Shown: positions 39,582 to 49,206, counted from the first letter of the stretch. The stretch is DNA of 64,000 nucleotides from Rhodocyclaceae bacterium (GCA_023150275.1 JAKLLG010000013.1:36375-100374), one strand, 5' to 3'. The notes: a model not told the origin generated them from the sequence alone. Numbers and translations are program-made.

Positions 39582-40175
39582 ATGTGCCGCAAGGATCGGC
39601 GGTTTCTCCTTGGAGCGCCGCCGTTTTTCTGCGATGACCGCTGCGAGGGGAGCCCTCGTCATCGACCCGCTCGCGCAGACTCCCGCTGCAGCCTGCTGAC
39701 CTGGCTTGCGATTGCAATGCTGCTCTCCGGCTGCGCCTCTCCCGATGCGCCCCGTTCGCCACGTCTCGAACGTCTTGCGCCGGAAGCTGCGCAGCCGCCG
39801 CCTGCTGCGCTGCGTCCTGTCGATCTTGTCCGTGCCGTTCGCGAGGGGGTAAGTGCAGAATCCCTTGTTCGCTTGTGGCGCGATGATGGTGCCCGTCTCC
39901 CGCTCGATGCTGGAACACTGATCGAACTCCACGCCGGCGGCGTTCCCGTTACCCATCTCGACGCCCTGCTTTCCGCCCGGGAACTGGCGCTGCGCACCGA
40001 CTTCGAAACGCGCATCGCAGCCGAACGCGCTGCCGCTGCTACGACGCTGGCTGCGGAGCGGTCGCGCCCCGCACTGTGTCCCGCGCCGGCCTATCCGTCC
40101 TACTGGCGGGTGCATCCCTATGGCGGCTGGGGTGCGCCCGGCGGCTGGTTCGGTGGTTTTGGCTACGGCTGGTAG
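39582..40175 (+). CDS. Predicted lipoprotein, unknown function
   Basis: A 197-codon frame with the lipobox LLSGC at residues 47-51, so the mature protein would begin at Cys51 and be membrane-anchored. Residues 37-47 (SLLTWLAIAM) form the hydrophobic part. The first about 35 residues (MCRKDRRFLLGAPPFFCDD) are unusually long and basic for a signal peptide. The ATG at 39717 would be too short (MLLSGC), so the true start may be a non-ATG codon between 39660 and 39700. The C-terminus is glycine/tryptophan/tyrosine-rich (YPSYWRVHPYGGWGAPGG, FGGFGYGW). No family is recognised. Confidence 0.6.
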   Translation: MCRKDRRFLLGAPPFFCDDRCEGSPRHRPARADSRCSLLTWLAIAMLLSGCASPDAPRSPRLERLAPEAAQPPPAALRPVDLVRAVREGVSAESLVRLWRDDGARLPLDAGTLIELHAGGVPVTHLDALLSARELALRTDFETRIAAERAAAATTLAAERSRPALCPAPAYPSYWRVHPYGGWGAPGGWFGGFGYGW

Positions 40176-40302
40176 AGGCGGATGGCATAATCGCCAGCAA
40201 GGGTGGATAATCGGCCGGCATGAGCCAGGCGATCGTTCATGACCGGATGTCTGCCAGCCGTCGCGCTGCCGAAATGGCACCGACGGTGCCGGGAGCTGTT
40301 AC

Positions 40303-43300
40303 GTGAAGGGTGTTGCCGAACTCTGTCTCGCCGACATCATGAGCACGCAGGTGCGTGGGGTCGCAATCGACACGACGATTGGCGATGCCGCGCGCTGCAT
40401 GACCGAAGCGCGCATTTCCTCGCTGATCATCCGCAACGGCGAACGCCTCGATGGCATCATCACCGAGCGCGACATGGTGCGCTATCTCCACCAGCGGGTC
40501 ACTCCTGAAACACCGGTTCGCGAATTGATGAGTACGCCGGTGGTGACCGCCCCGGCCTTGCTCGACATCCGTTCGGCCTATGATCTTCTCGCCAGGCATG
40601 GCGTTCGTCACCTCGTTGCCGTGAGTCCGGTCGGCGATGTGCTTGGTGTCGCCTCCGATTCGGATTTCCGCACGCCGCTGGGCATGGAGGTTTTTCGCAG
40701 CAGCTGCGATCTGGCGGCGGTGATGGATGACGACCCGCCGGCGTTTCCTGCGGAGGCTTCGCTGCACGAGGTCATCGCCCGGATGCACGCCATACCCAGC
40801 GACTATGTGCTTTGCGTTGCCGATGGCAAGGCGCTCGGCATCCTGACCGAGCGGGATATGCCTGTGCTGCTCGCGGAGCATCGTGAAATCGAGGCATTGC
40901 GGCTGGCTGAGGTGATGAGTTCGCCGGTCGAATGCGTCAGCAGCGGCACCACGGTCGTCGAGGCCCTGCGGCGCATGGATCAGCTCGGCTTTCGTCACAT
41001 GGCGGTTGCCGATGCGGCAGGGCGGCTGGTGGGCGTCGTCAGTCAGCATCGGCTGCTGGAGCGGCTCGGCTTCGAGATCATCGAATCCGCCTGGCGCGAG
41101 CGCGAAGCGCTGGAAGCCGAGCGTTCCAGCCTTGAAGGGCGACTGGCCATGGTGCTCGACATGACCGGCGTCGGCGTCTGGGAGTACGACTTCGAGCGCG
41201 ATCAGTTCGCTTGGAGCACATCGGTTGCCGCGATGATGAAATGCTCCGTCGGCGAGCTGCCACGTACGGCGACCGCCTGGATCGCGCTGGTTGAGCCGGA
41301 TGATCGCGATCGTGTTCTCGACGCCGCGCGCCTCGCCTACCGATCGGATGCCGTGTTCGAGTCGGACTGTCGGGTGAATTGCCCTTCGGAAACGGGGGGC
41401 TGCATCTGGGTGCGTTTTCGTGGTCGGGTCGTTGTGCGTGCGGCGAACGGATGGGCCGTGCGGGCTGCAGGAACGGTGATCGACATCACTGCACAACGTT
41501 CTTCCGAGGCCGCTCTGGAATCCGAAAGGCGACGCCTGCGCACGCTGTTCAACACGCTGCCCGATCTGGTCTGGCTGAAGGATCCGGAAGGACGCTATCT
41601 GGCGTGCAATCCTCCGTTCGAACGACTCTACGGTGCGACAGAAAAGGAAATCATCGGCCGCGACGACTTTGATTTCGTCGACGCCGAGCAGGCGCAGTTC
41701 TTCCGTGAGCGCGATCGCGTTGCGATTGCAGCGGGAACCCCGGTGAGCAACAAGGAGTGGGTGACCTTTGCCAGCGACGGCCGGCGCGTGCTGCTGGAAA
41801 CCATCAAGACCGTGATGCGCGATGCCGAGGGACACCTCGTCGGCGTCCTCGGCATCGGCCGCGACATCACCGCCGAGCAGCTTGCACAGACTGCTTTGGC
41901 GCAGCGTGTCAGGGAAGTGGCCACCCTCTACGAGATCTTCCGTGAAACCGAGCGCACCGAGGGTACGCGGGCCGCAATGCTGCGCAAGGTTGTTTCGCTG
42001 TTGCCTGGCGGCATGCGTTACCCGGAGCTGGCCCTGGTAGCGGCGCATTTTGCTGGCGAGGAATACGGGGCCATGCCGGCCGAGGGTACCGTTCGCATCG
42101 AACTGCCGTTTTCCGGCGGGTGTGGTCGTCTGGTGGTCGGGCGCCGGCAGGGGGCGGACGGCAGTGCGCCGGCGTTCAATGCCGACGAACGCATCTTCCT
42201 CGCGGCAATCGCCGAACGTGTCACCAATGCGCTTGAACGGCTGGAGGAAATCGCCAGCCTTCGTGATCGCGAGGAAGTTTTCAGCGCGATCGTCGGGCAG
42301 GCGCGGGACGGCATCGTTCTCGTCGATACCGACACCCTCGCCTTCTCCGAATTCAACGATGCGGCCTGCACTGGTCTCGGCTATACGCGCGAAGAGTTTG
42401 CACGACTGACGTTGCCGGAAGTTCAGGCGCGGCTGACGCGCCGCGAGGTGCAGGACAGCGTGGCGCAGATGCTGCTCGTCGGGGGGGGCGAGCTGAAGGT
42501 CGAACACTTGCGCAAGGATGAATCGGTGCGTATCGCCCGTGCCAGCGCTCGTGTCGTGATCGTGCGTTCCCGCCCCTATCTCGCGCTGATCTGGACCGAC
42601 ATCACCGCACAGGAGCGGACGACAACAGAGTTGCGGGTGATGCGGGAGCGCTTCGAGCTGGCCTTTCAGGCGAGCCCGGTCGCGGCCTCGATCGCACGTC
42701 TGCGCGACGGTCGCTTTGTCGATGTAAACGCCAAGTTCGAACGTGATTTCCAGTGGCCGCGCGATCAGCTGATCGGCCGCGATTCGGTCGAACTCGGACT
42801 CTGGCTCGACGAATCCGATCGTCAGGAAATGCTTGTCCGGCTGGCCGTCGACAATGGCGTCATCGACTATTTCACTCGTTGGCGCGATCGTGAACAGCGC
42901 GTGCGCGAAGTCAGCATTTCAGCGCGCAGCCTGGAGTTCGATGGCGAACCGCATCTGTTGGCCTTTGTCGTCGACGTCACCGAGCGCAGGGCGGCGGAGG
43001 CAGCGCTGCGCGACAGTGAGCGACGTTTCCGGGCGCTGTTCGAGGAGATTCCGCAGATTGCGGTGCAGGGCTACGACGAAGCCAGGCGCGTCGTTTTCTG
43101 GAATCGTGCCAGCGAATCGCTCTACGGATATACGGAGGCGGAAGCTCTGGGCTGTCTGCTGGAGGAACTGATCATTCCCCCGGCAATTCGTGACGATGTC
43201 GTCGCCCTGCACGGCGAATGGCTGCGTGCGGGCACTGCGATTCCGCCGGGAGAACTCGACCTGCAGCGCAAGGACGGCGTGCTGGTGCCGGTCTATTCCA

Positions 43301-45825
43301 GTCACGCCATGCTGTCGCGCCCGGATGGACGCCACGAGATGTACTGCGTCGATGTCGATCTGACGCCGCTGCGCGAAGCAGAGTCTCGCCTGCGCGAGAG
43401 CGAGGCGAGCTATCGCGCGCTGGTCGCGGCGCTCGCCGAAGGTGTACTCATGCTCGGTGCCGACAGCAAGGTGCTCACCTGCAATCCGCGCGCACAGCAC
43501 ATCCTCGGGCGTGGGGCCGAATCGCTGGTGGGCGAACGCCTGTTCGATCGCAACTGGAGTTTCCTCAACACGGACGGCGCGCCCCTGCCGCTGGAGGTGA
43601 CGCCGCTCTCCGAAGTTCTTTCCGGCGGCGGGCAGATCCGCAGTTTCGTCGTCGGCTATCGGCATCCTGACGGCCGCCGCCGCTGGCTGGAAATGAACGC
43701 CGCCCCGTTGCCGGTGCGCAACGGTGAACGCCGCCCGGATGCGGTCGTCCTCTCCTTCGTCGACATCACGGCGCGCTATGACGCCGAGGAAGCGGTGCGC
43801 AAGCTGTCGCTGGCGGTCGAGCAGAGTCCCAACGCCGTGCTGATCACCGACCGCCGGGCCAACATCGAGTATGTGAATGAGGCCTTTGTGCGTATCACCG
43901 GATACGCGCGAGATGAGGTGCTGGGGCGCACGCCGGGCCTGTGGCGTTCCGGAGAGACCCCGCGTGCCACCTACGAACGGATGTGGGCAAGCCTGCGCGC
44001 GGGAGAACCGTGGCGCGGAGAGTTCGTCAACCGGAGCCGGAACGGCGAGCGGCGGATCGATTTCGTGCACATTTCGCCGGTGCGTCAGAGTGACGGTCGC
44101 ATAACGCACTTTCTTGCAATCCAGGAGGACATTACCGAGCGCAAGCGCATTGGCGAGGAGCTCGATCGCCATCGTCATCATCTGGAAGACATGGTGCGTG
44201 AACGTACCGTCGAACTGGAGACCGCGCGTGATGCTGCGGAAGCGGCCAGTCGCGCCAAGTCGGCGTTTCTCGCCAACATGAGCCATGAGATCCGTACGCC
44301 GATGAACGCGATCATCGGACTCACCCATCTGCTCGAACGGGAGGTCGACGAACCACGCCAGCGCGAGCATCTGCGCAAGGTTTCTGGCTCGGCGCGGCAC
44401 CTGCTCGGCATCATCAACGATGTGCTCGATATCTCCAAGATTGAGGCCGACAAGGTGGTGCTGGAAGCCAGCAATTTCCGTCTCGGCTCCGTGTTCGAGA
44501 ATGTCACGGCGATGCTTGCCGAGCGCTGCCGCGAAAAGGGCCTGGATCTGCAGGTGTGGCTGGACCCGCAGCTGCCCAGGATTCTCTGCGGTGACGCCCT
44601 GCGTCTTGGCCAGGTACTGCTCAACTTCGCCGGTAATGCGGTCAAGTTTACGGCGCGCGGTTCGGTGACGATCCGCGCGCTGCTTGTCGCCGAGGATGCG
44701 GCAGGCATCTTGCTGCGTGGCGAGGTGGAGGATACTGGCGTCGGCGTCGACGAGGCCGCGCAGGCTCGACTGTTCGATGCCTTCGAGCAGGCCGATAGCT
44801 CGACGACGCGGCGCTTCGGCGGTACCGGCCTTGGGCTTGCGATCAACAAGCGCCTGATCGGCCTGATGGGCGGGGAGGTCGGGTTCACGAGCGCGCCGGG
44901 CAAAGGAAGTCGCTTCTGGTTCACGGCGCGGTTCGCGCGCGCCAGCGGGGAGGCCGCCGAAACAGCGCCGCGGCCGGGTGATGAGACCGCGACCGCCGCT
45001 GTCGTTGCGAACATGGAACGCGAGCTTGTGGAACGTCATGCCGGAGCGCGCATCCTGCTGGCCGAGGACAACCCGGTCAATCGCGAGGTCGCGTTGTCGT
45101 TGATGGCGGATCTGGGCTTTTCGATTGATTGGGTCGACAACGGTCGCGCCGCCGTTGCCCACGCCATCGACTGCGATTACGACCTGATCCTGATGGACAT
45201 GCAGATGCCGGAAATGGATGGCGTCGAGGCAACGCAGGCAATCCGTGCGCTTCCGTCGCGGCAGTCGGTTCCCATCGTCGCGCTCACCGCCAATGCCTTT
45301 GACGACGATCGGCGCTTGTGTCTGGCGGCCGGCATGAACGGCCATGTGGCTAAGCCGGTCGAGCCGGCGACGCTCTTCGCCGCGTTGCACCGCTGGTTGC
45401 CTGCGCGCAATGGCAGGAAGCCGGTGGTGACCGGCAGTACTGGGTCCGTGGTCGCCGGCAATGACGATGAGCTGCTGATTGCGCGTGTGCGCGCAGTGCC
45501 TGGTGTGGACGTTGATGCCGGGCTGCAGCGCGTGCGCGGAAAAAGTGCAGCCTATGCGCGGCTGCTGCGCATGTTCGTCGATGGGCACGCCGCCGATGCG
45601 GAAACTTTGCGCAACCTGCTGTCCGGCGATGATCGCGACGCCAGCCAGCGCCTGGCTCACACCGTCAAGGGCGCCGCCGGCATGATCGGTGCCGTCGAAC
45701 TGCAGTCGGCCGCCGCGGCGGTGGAGCAGGCGCTTCTCCATGAGGGTGGTGACGCTGCCGAACTGCAGGCCGCTTTCGACCGCGCAATGCAGCGCGTGGT
45801 CGATGCCGTGACCGGCCCGGGGTAG
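40303..45825 (+). CDS. Giant soluble CBS-PAS-GAF hybrid histidine kinase with receiver and HPT domains
   Basis: A 1840-residue cytosolic kinase without membrane helices. Order: four CBS repeats (about 1-265; two Bateman pairs, ITERDMVRYL and LTERDMPVLL each closing one); PAS domains near 283-390 and 410-520; a GAF domain (about 535-645); five more PAS domains (about 655-1280); a kinase core with H1328 in NMSHEIRTPMNAI and an ATPase with GGTGLGLAINKRL; a receiver with D1632 (ILMDMQMPEMDG); and an HPT domain with H1786 (LAHTVKGAAG). It can run the full phosphorelay His-Asp-His in one chain. CBS domains normally bind adenine nucleotides, implying energy sensing. The start is GTG with GGGAG 7 nt upstream. 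Confidence 0.92.
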   Translation: MKGVAELCLADIMSTQVRGVAIDTTIGDAARCMTEARISSLIIRNGERLDGIITERDMVRYLHQRVTPETPVRELMSTPVVTAPALLDIRSAYDLLARHGVRHLVAVSPVGDVLGVASDSDFRTPLGMEVFRSSCDLAAVMDDDPPAFPAEASLHEVIARMHAIPSDYVLCVADGKALGILTERDMPVLLAEHREIEALRLAEVMSSPVECVSSGTTVVEALRRMDQLGFRHMAVADAAGRLVGVVSQHRLLERLGFEIIESAWREREALEAERSSLEGRLAMVLDMTGVGVWEYDFERDQFAWSTSVAAMMKCSVGELPRTATAWIALVEPDDRDRVLDAARLAYRSDAVFESDCRVNCPSETGGCIWVRFRGRVVVRAANGWAVRAAGTVIDITAQRSSEAALESERRRLRTLFNTLPDLVWLKDPEGRYLACNPPFERLYGATEKEIIGRDDFDFVDAEQAQFFRERDRVAIAAGTPVSNKEWVTFASDGRRVLLETIKTVMRDAEGHLVGVLGIGRDITAEQLAQTALAQRVREVATLYEIFRETERTEGTRAAMLRKVVSLLPGGMRYPELALVAAHFAGEEYGAMPAEGTVRIELPFSGGCGRLVVGRRQGADGSAPAFNADERIFLAAIAERVTNALERLEEIASLRDREEVFSAIVGQARDGIVLVDTDTLAFSEFNDAACTGLGYTREEFARLTLPEVQARLTRREVQDSVAQMLLVGGGELKVEHLRKDESVRIARASARVVIVRSRPYLALIWTDITAQERTTTELRVMRERFELAFQASPVAASIARLRDGRFVDVNAKFERDFQWPRDQLIGRDSVELGLWLDESDRQEMLVRLAVDNGVIDYFTRWRDREQRVREVSISARSLEFDGEPHLLAFVVDVTERRAAEAALRDSERRFRALFEEIPQIAVQGYDEARRVVFWNRASESLYGYTEAEALGCLLEELIIPPAIRDDVVALHGEWLRAGTAIPPGELDLQRKDGVLVPVYSSHAMLSRPDGRHEMYCVDVDLTPLREAESRLRESEASYRALVAALAEGVLMLGADSKVLTCNPRAQHILGRGAESLVGERLFDRNWSFLNTDGAPLPLEVTPLSEVLSGGGQIRSFVVGYRHPDGRRRWLEMNAAPLPVRNGERRPDAVVLSFVDITARYDAEEAVRKLSLAVEQSPNAVLITDRRANIEYVNEAFVRITGYARDEVLGRTPGLWRSGETPRATYERMWASLRAGEPWRGEFVNRSRNGERRIDFVHISPVRQSDGRITHFLAIQEDITERKRIGEELDRHRHHLEDMVRERTVELETARDAAEAASRAKSAFLANMSHEIRTPMNAIIGLTHLLEREVDEPRQREHLRKVSGSARHLLGIINDVLDISKIEADKVVLEASNFRLGSVFENVTAMLAERCREKGLDLQVWLDPQLPRILCGDALRLGQVLLNFAGNAVKFTARGSVTIRALLVAEDAAGILLRGEVEDTGVGVDEAAQARLFDAFEQADSSTTRRFGGTGLGLAINKRLIGLMGGEVGFTSAPGKGSRFWFTARFARASGEAAETAPRPGDETATAAVVANMERELVERHAGARILLAEDNPVNREVALSLMADLGFSIDWVDNGRAAVAHAIDCDYDLILMDMQMPEMDGVEATQAIRALPSRQSVPIVALTANAFDDDRRLCLAAGMNGHVAKPVEPATLFAALHRWLPARNGRKPVVTGSTGSVVAGNDDELLIARVRAVPGVDVDAGLQRVRGKSAAYARLLRMFVDGHAADAETLRNLLSGDDRDASQRLAHTVKGAAGMIGAVELQSAAAAVEQALLHEGGDAAELQAAFDRAMQRVVDAVTGPG

Positions 45826-45828
45826 CGC

Positions 45829-46953
45829 TCAGAACAGATCGAGCTGGCTATCGCCGGTAGCCCGCCCGCGGGTGCCAACGGCGCCAACAAATCGGCTGCA
45901 GTCGAGTGGAGGCAGTGTGCTGTAGCCGAGGCGTCGTTGATGCAGCGCGAAGCGCTGTGCGAGCAGATCGGCAAAATGGCCGAGGCCGTGCATGCGTGTG
46001 GTGAAGCGTGCATCGTTGCTCTGTCCGCCGCGCATGTCGTAGAGCACCGCCATCACGCGCGCCGCCTTTTCCGGCGCGTGCCAGGAAAGCCAGCGTTCGA
46101 AGAGATCATGCAGTTCGCGTGGCAGGCGCAGCAGCGAATAAGCGGCGGCGCTGGCGCCCGCCTCGCGTGCCGCAGCGAGGATGCGTTCGAGTTCATGATC
46201 GGTCAGCCCTGGAATGATCGGCGCCACCATGACGGTCACCGGCACGCCCGCTGCCACCAGCTTCTCGATCGCTGCCAGTCGCGCCTGCGGGGCGGCGGCG
46301 CGCGGCTCCAGCCGGCGTGCCAGATCGCCATCGAGCGTCGTCAGCGAGACCGCCGCGTGCACGAGGTTTTCGCGGGCCATTGCGGCGAGCAGGTCGAGGT
46401 CGCGTTCGATCAAGGCCGATTTGGTGATCAGCAGCGCCGGATGCTTCAGCTCCCAGAGCACTTCCAGCATGGCGCGCGTCAGACGCAGGCGACGTTCCAC
46501 CGGCTGCCAGGCATCGGTGTTGGTGCCGATCGCCAGCGGGCGGCACTGATAGCCCGGCTTGCCGAGTTCGCGGCGCAGCAGCTTCGCAGCTTCCGGCTTG
46601 TGATAGAGCTTGCTCTCGAAATCGAGGCCCGCCGAATGGCCGAGGTAGGCATGGCTGGCGCGTGCGTAGCAGTAGATGCAGCCGTGCTCGCAGCCACGAT
46701 AGGGGTTCACGGAGCGGTCGAAGGGCAGGTCGGGAGAGTCGTTGTGGCTGATGATCGTCTTCGCGCTGTCGACGAAGAGTTCCGTCGGCACACGGGCGGA
46801 CTCGGCGGCGTCCGTGCCGTCGCGCCAGCCATCATCGACCGCGGCGCGCGTCCAGGCGGCAAAGCGTGAGTCCGGATTGACGGAGGTGCCGCGCCCCTTT
46901 TGCGGGCGTGGGGAAGTCGCGTCGTCGGGATCGGGAAAGAGGTCGGAGGACAT
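45829..46953 (-). CDS. PA0069-family radical SAM protein (SplB-like)
   Basis: A 374-residue radical SAM enzyme with the iron-sulfur motif C88-x3-C92-x2-C95 (RGCEHGCIYCYARAS). The N-terminus (QKGRGTSVNPDSRFAAWTRA, SVNPYRGCEHG) matches the PA0069 family, distantly related to spore photoproduct lyase. Later motifs are SLTTLDGDLARRLEPR and APIIPGLTDHE. The substrate is unknown. It is convergent with the giant kinase (3-nt gap) and starts 276 bp from aroG on the opposite strand. Confidence 0.9.
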   Translation of the reverse strand: MSSDLFPDPDDATSPRPQKGRGTSVNPDSRFAAWTRAAVDDGWRDGTDAAESARVPTELFVDSAKTIISHNDSPDLPFDRSVNPYRGCEHGCIYCYARASHAYLGHSAGLDFESKLYHKPEAAKLLRRELGKPGYQCRPLAIGTNTDAWQPVERRLRLTRAMLEVLWELKHPALLITKSALIERDLDLLAAMARENLVHAAVSLTTLDGDLARRLEPRAAAPQARLAAIEKLVAAGVPVTVMVAPIIPGLTDHELERILAAAREAGASAAAYSLLRLPRELHDLFERWLSWHAPEKAARVMAVLYDMRGGQSNDARFTTRMHGLGHFADLLAQRFALHQRRLGYSTLPPLDCSRFVGAVGTRGRATGDSQLDLF

Positions 46954-47050
46954 TGCCGGACGTTGGTCGCAGGGCGGGGCTGGGGACGGGAAGGTGGGCG
47001 CTTGCCTATTCTACGCGTGCGCTGTGTCCGGCACCGGCTGCGCCGCCAGT

Positions 47051-47079
47051 TTTTGCGCTGCACCATGATCGGGTAGAAT
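47051..47079 (+). promoter_or_regulatory. Promoter candidate for aroG
   Basis: TTTTGC (47051-47056) and TAGAAT (47074-47079) are 17 nt apart. The -10 is good, the -35 weak. A transcript would begin near 47086, just ahead of the leader hairpin at 47092. Confidence 0.5.
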
Positions 47080-47091
47080 CAGGCGCTCGTA

Positions 47092-47159
47092 CGGAAACGA
47101 AAGGCTGCCCCGCGTTTATTGTCCCCTCGGGGACGCGGCGGAGGCGGCAGCCGTTTCCG
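47092..47159 (+). promoter_or_regulatory. Structured leader hairpin upstream of aroG
   Basis: A long imperfect stem: CGGAAACG (47092-47099) pairs with CGTTTCCG (47152-47159), GGCTGCC (47103-47109) with GGCAGCC (47146-47152), and inside GTCCCC/GGGGAC (47121-47126/47129-47134) or CCGCGT/ACGCGG can form. No T-tract follows, so it is not a simple terminator. No leader peptide is seen. Confidence 0.5.
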
Positions 47160-47229
47160 GAGGGCGCCTGTTCTTCGTGGCGCAAGCATTCCGCATCTGC
47201 CACATATCCAGCATTCAGAGGTTTTATAG

Positions 47230-48309
47230 ATGACGCCGCAAGCCAAACCCAACACGGACGATGTCCGCATCAAGGAAATCAAGGAACTGGTGCCGCCCGC
47301 GCACGTGTTCCGCGAATACCCGGTGTCCAGCCGCGCGGCGCAGACGACCTATGCGGCCCGCCAGGCCATCCACCGTGTGCTGCACGGCGCCGACGATCGT
47401 CTGCTGGTCGTGGTCGGCCCATGCTCGATTCACGATTTCGATGCGGCGATGGATTATGCGAAACGTCTGGAAAAGGAGATGGCCCGCCATGCCGACGACC
47501 TGATCGTCGTCATGCGTGTGTATTTCGAGAAGCCGCGCACCACCGTCGGCTGGAAGGGCCTGATCAACGATCCGCGGCTGGATGGTTCCTTCCGCATCAA
47601 CGAAGGCGTGCGTCTCGCGCGCAAGCTGCTGCTCGAAATCAACGAACTCGGCCTTTCCTGCGCCACTGAATTCCTCGACACGATCACCCCGCAATACACC
47701 GCCGACCTGATCGCCTGGGGGGCGATCGGCGCGCGCACCACCGAATCGCAGGTGCATCGCGAGCTGGCGTCGGGTCTTTCCTGTCCGGTGGGTTTCAAGA
47801 ACGGCACCGACGGCAATGTGCGCATCGCGGTGGACGCGATCCGCGCAGCGAGCGCGCCGCACCACTTCCTCTCGGTCACCAAGGGGGGGCATTCGGCGAT
47901 CGTTTCGACCGCCGGCAACGAGGATTGCCACGTGATCCTGCGCGGCGGCAAGGAGCCGAATTACGATGCGGCAAGCGTGGACAAGTGCTGCCAGGATATT
48001 GCCGCAGCAGGCCTTGCCGCACGTGTCATGGTCGATTTCTCGCACGCCAACAGCAGCAAGAAGTTCGAGCGCCAGATCGACGTGGCCAAGGACATCGCCG
48101 GGCAGATCGCCGGCGGCGACGAGCGCATCATCGGCGTGATGGTCGAATCACACATCAACGCCGGTCGTCAGGATCTCACGCCGGACAAGCCGCTTGAGTA
48201 CGGCAAGAGCATCACCGACGCCTGCATCGGCTGGGACGACACCGTCGGGGTTCTCGACACGCTGGCGCAGGCCGTCCGTCAGCGCCGGTTGGTCGAAGCG
48301 ACGAGCTGA
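47230..48309 (+). CDS. aroG: 3-deoxy-7-phosphoheptulonate synthase (DAHP synthase, type I)
   Basis: The first enzyme of the shikimate pathway: phosphoenolpyruvate plus erythrose-4-phosphate gives DAHP. This 359-residue protein matches AroG/AroF/AroH: VVGPCSIHDFDAAMDYA, RVYFEKPRTTVGWKGLINDP, FLDTITPQYTADLIAWGAIGARTTESQ with the metal and substrate residues, and VDFSHANSSK. The N-terminal region (ELVPPAHVFREYPVSSRAAQTT) carries the aromatic-amino-acid feedback site; which amino acid cannot be told. The first ATG at 47230 has only a weak AGAGG upstream. It has a structured leader and a probable promoter at 47051-47079. Confidence 0.95.
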   Translation: MTPQAKPNTDDVRIKEIKELVPPAHVFREYPVSSRAAQTTYAARQAIHRVLHGADDRLLVVVGPCSIHDFDAAMDYAKRLEKEMARHADDLIVVMRVYFEKPRTTVGWKGLINDPRLDGSFRINEGVRLARKLLLEINELGLSCATEFLDTITPQYTADLIAWGAIGARTTESQVHRELASGLSCPVGFKNGTDGNVRIAVDAIRAASAPHHFLSVTKGGHSAIVSTAGNEDCHVILRGGKEPNYDAASVDKCCQDIAAAGLAARVMVDFSHANSSKKFERQIDVAKDIAGQIAGGDERIIGVMVESHINAGRQDLTPDKPLEYGKSITDACIGWDDTVGVLDTLAQAVRQRRLVEATS

Positions 48310-48372
48310 GAGGGCTTGGAGGGACGGGAGAAGTGTGGGGCCGTGCGGCTTTGCCCCTCCTCCTTCCCTGAT

Positions 48373-48927
48373 TCAGCCGGCGTTCTTGCGCTGTACCCAG
48401 AGCACGTCGCCGCGGCCGCCGGCGCGGTTGAGGGCACGACCGAGCACGAAGAGCAGGTCGGAGAGGCGGTTCAGGTAGCGGCGCACGTCATCGGCGACCG
48501 CCTCCTTCGATGCTAGCGCGACGACGCTGCGTTCGGCACGGCGCGCCACGGTGCGGGCAAGATGCGCAAGGGCTGCCGGGCGGGTGCCGCCGGGCAGGAT
48601 GAATTCCTTGAGGCGCGTCAGGTCGGCGTTGAAATCCTCGACCAGTTGCTCCAGCCGCAGCACGTGTGCCTCGGTAACCATCGTCATGCCCGGGCAGCAC
48701 AACTCGCCGCCGAGGTCGAACAGGTCGTTCTGCACATCGAGCAAGGCGTTGCGGATGCTGTCCGGCATCTCCTCGGCGAGCAGCACGCCGAGCATCGAAT
48801 TGAGTTCGTCAACCTCGCCCAGCGCATCGATGCGCTGACTGTCCTTGCCGACGCGACTGCCATCGCCAAGGCCGGTGGTGCCGGCGTCGCCGGTGCGCGT
48901 GACGATCTTCGAGAGGCGGTTGCCCAT
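48373..48927 (-). CDS. PduO-type cob(I)alamin adenosyltransferase
   Basis: A 184-residue enzyme that transfers the adenosyl group of ATP to cob(I)alamin. The family is PduO/MMAB: N-terminal SKIVTRTGDAGTTGLGDGSRV (ATP site), RIDALGEVDELNSMLG, and the C-terminal DDVRRYLNRLSDLLFVLGRALNR. A helical bundle of normal length. It is convergent with aroG (63-nt gap with only a weak hairpin) and divergent from the GntR gene. No other cobalamin gene is in the window, so it may serve B12-dependent enzymes elsewhere. Confidence 0.94.
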   Translation of the reverse strand: MGNRLSKIVTRTGDAGTTGLGDGSRVGKDSQRIDALGEVDELNSMLGVLLAEEMPDSIRNALLDVQNDLFDLGGELCCPGMTMVTEAHVLRLEQLVEDFNADLTRLKEFILPGGTRPAALAHLARTVARRAERSVVALASKEAVADDVRRYLNRLSDLLFVLGRALNRAGGRGDVLWVQRKNAG

Positions 48928-49177
48928 GGTGCGTTCCTGATGCCGATTGCGGGAGCCGCATTATCGCGGATTGTGCTTGGGTGCGCGAGGGCAAGTGGCT
49001 GCCCGCTCGCGCTCTGAATGCCTCGTCGTTCGCGGTCCGTCGCCGCGCAGGGCGCCGGATCGGAATGCCGTGGAACGGCAAACGATGGCGTTGCTCGCAG
49101 CGGTTCGCGAGGATTGCTACCGCAATCCGTCAATCCGGCTTCACATTCGTGCAACGAGGGCGTATGATCGTCGCTTA

Positions 49178-49188
49178 TTGTCTGACAA
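49178..49188. promoter_or_regulatory. FadR/GntR-type operator upstream of the glc cluster
   Basis: TTGTCTGACAA fits the FadR-subfamily operator consensus TNGTNNNACNA exactly and is palindromic. It lies just 5' of a -10-like TATATA (49196-49201) and 18 nt before the regulator start, so the adjacent GntR protein probably binds here to control itself and glcDEF. With that -10 the transcript would begin at or next to ATG 49207, i.e. leaderless. Confidence 0.65.
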
Positions 49189-49206
49189 CCTGATTTATAT
49201 ACATCC

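Noticed and set aside
40220..40306. 28-codon frame MSQAIVHDRMSASRRAAE... ending in an overlap with the GTG start of the giant kinase
   Set aside because: The GTGA overlap is suggestive of coupling, but there is no ribosome site or similarity to judge it by; I kept it out of the gene list.
42919..45741. Long antisense frame opposite the giant kinase
   Set aside because: The sense strand holds intact PAS, HisKA, receiver and HPT motifs; the antisense product has none.
48310..48372. Terminator between aroG and the adenosyltransferase gene
   Set aside because: A weak GGGGC/GCCCC hairpin exists but lacks a T-run in either direction; not strong enough to list.
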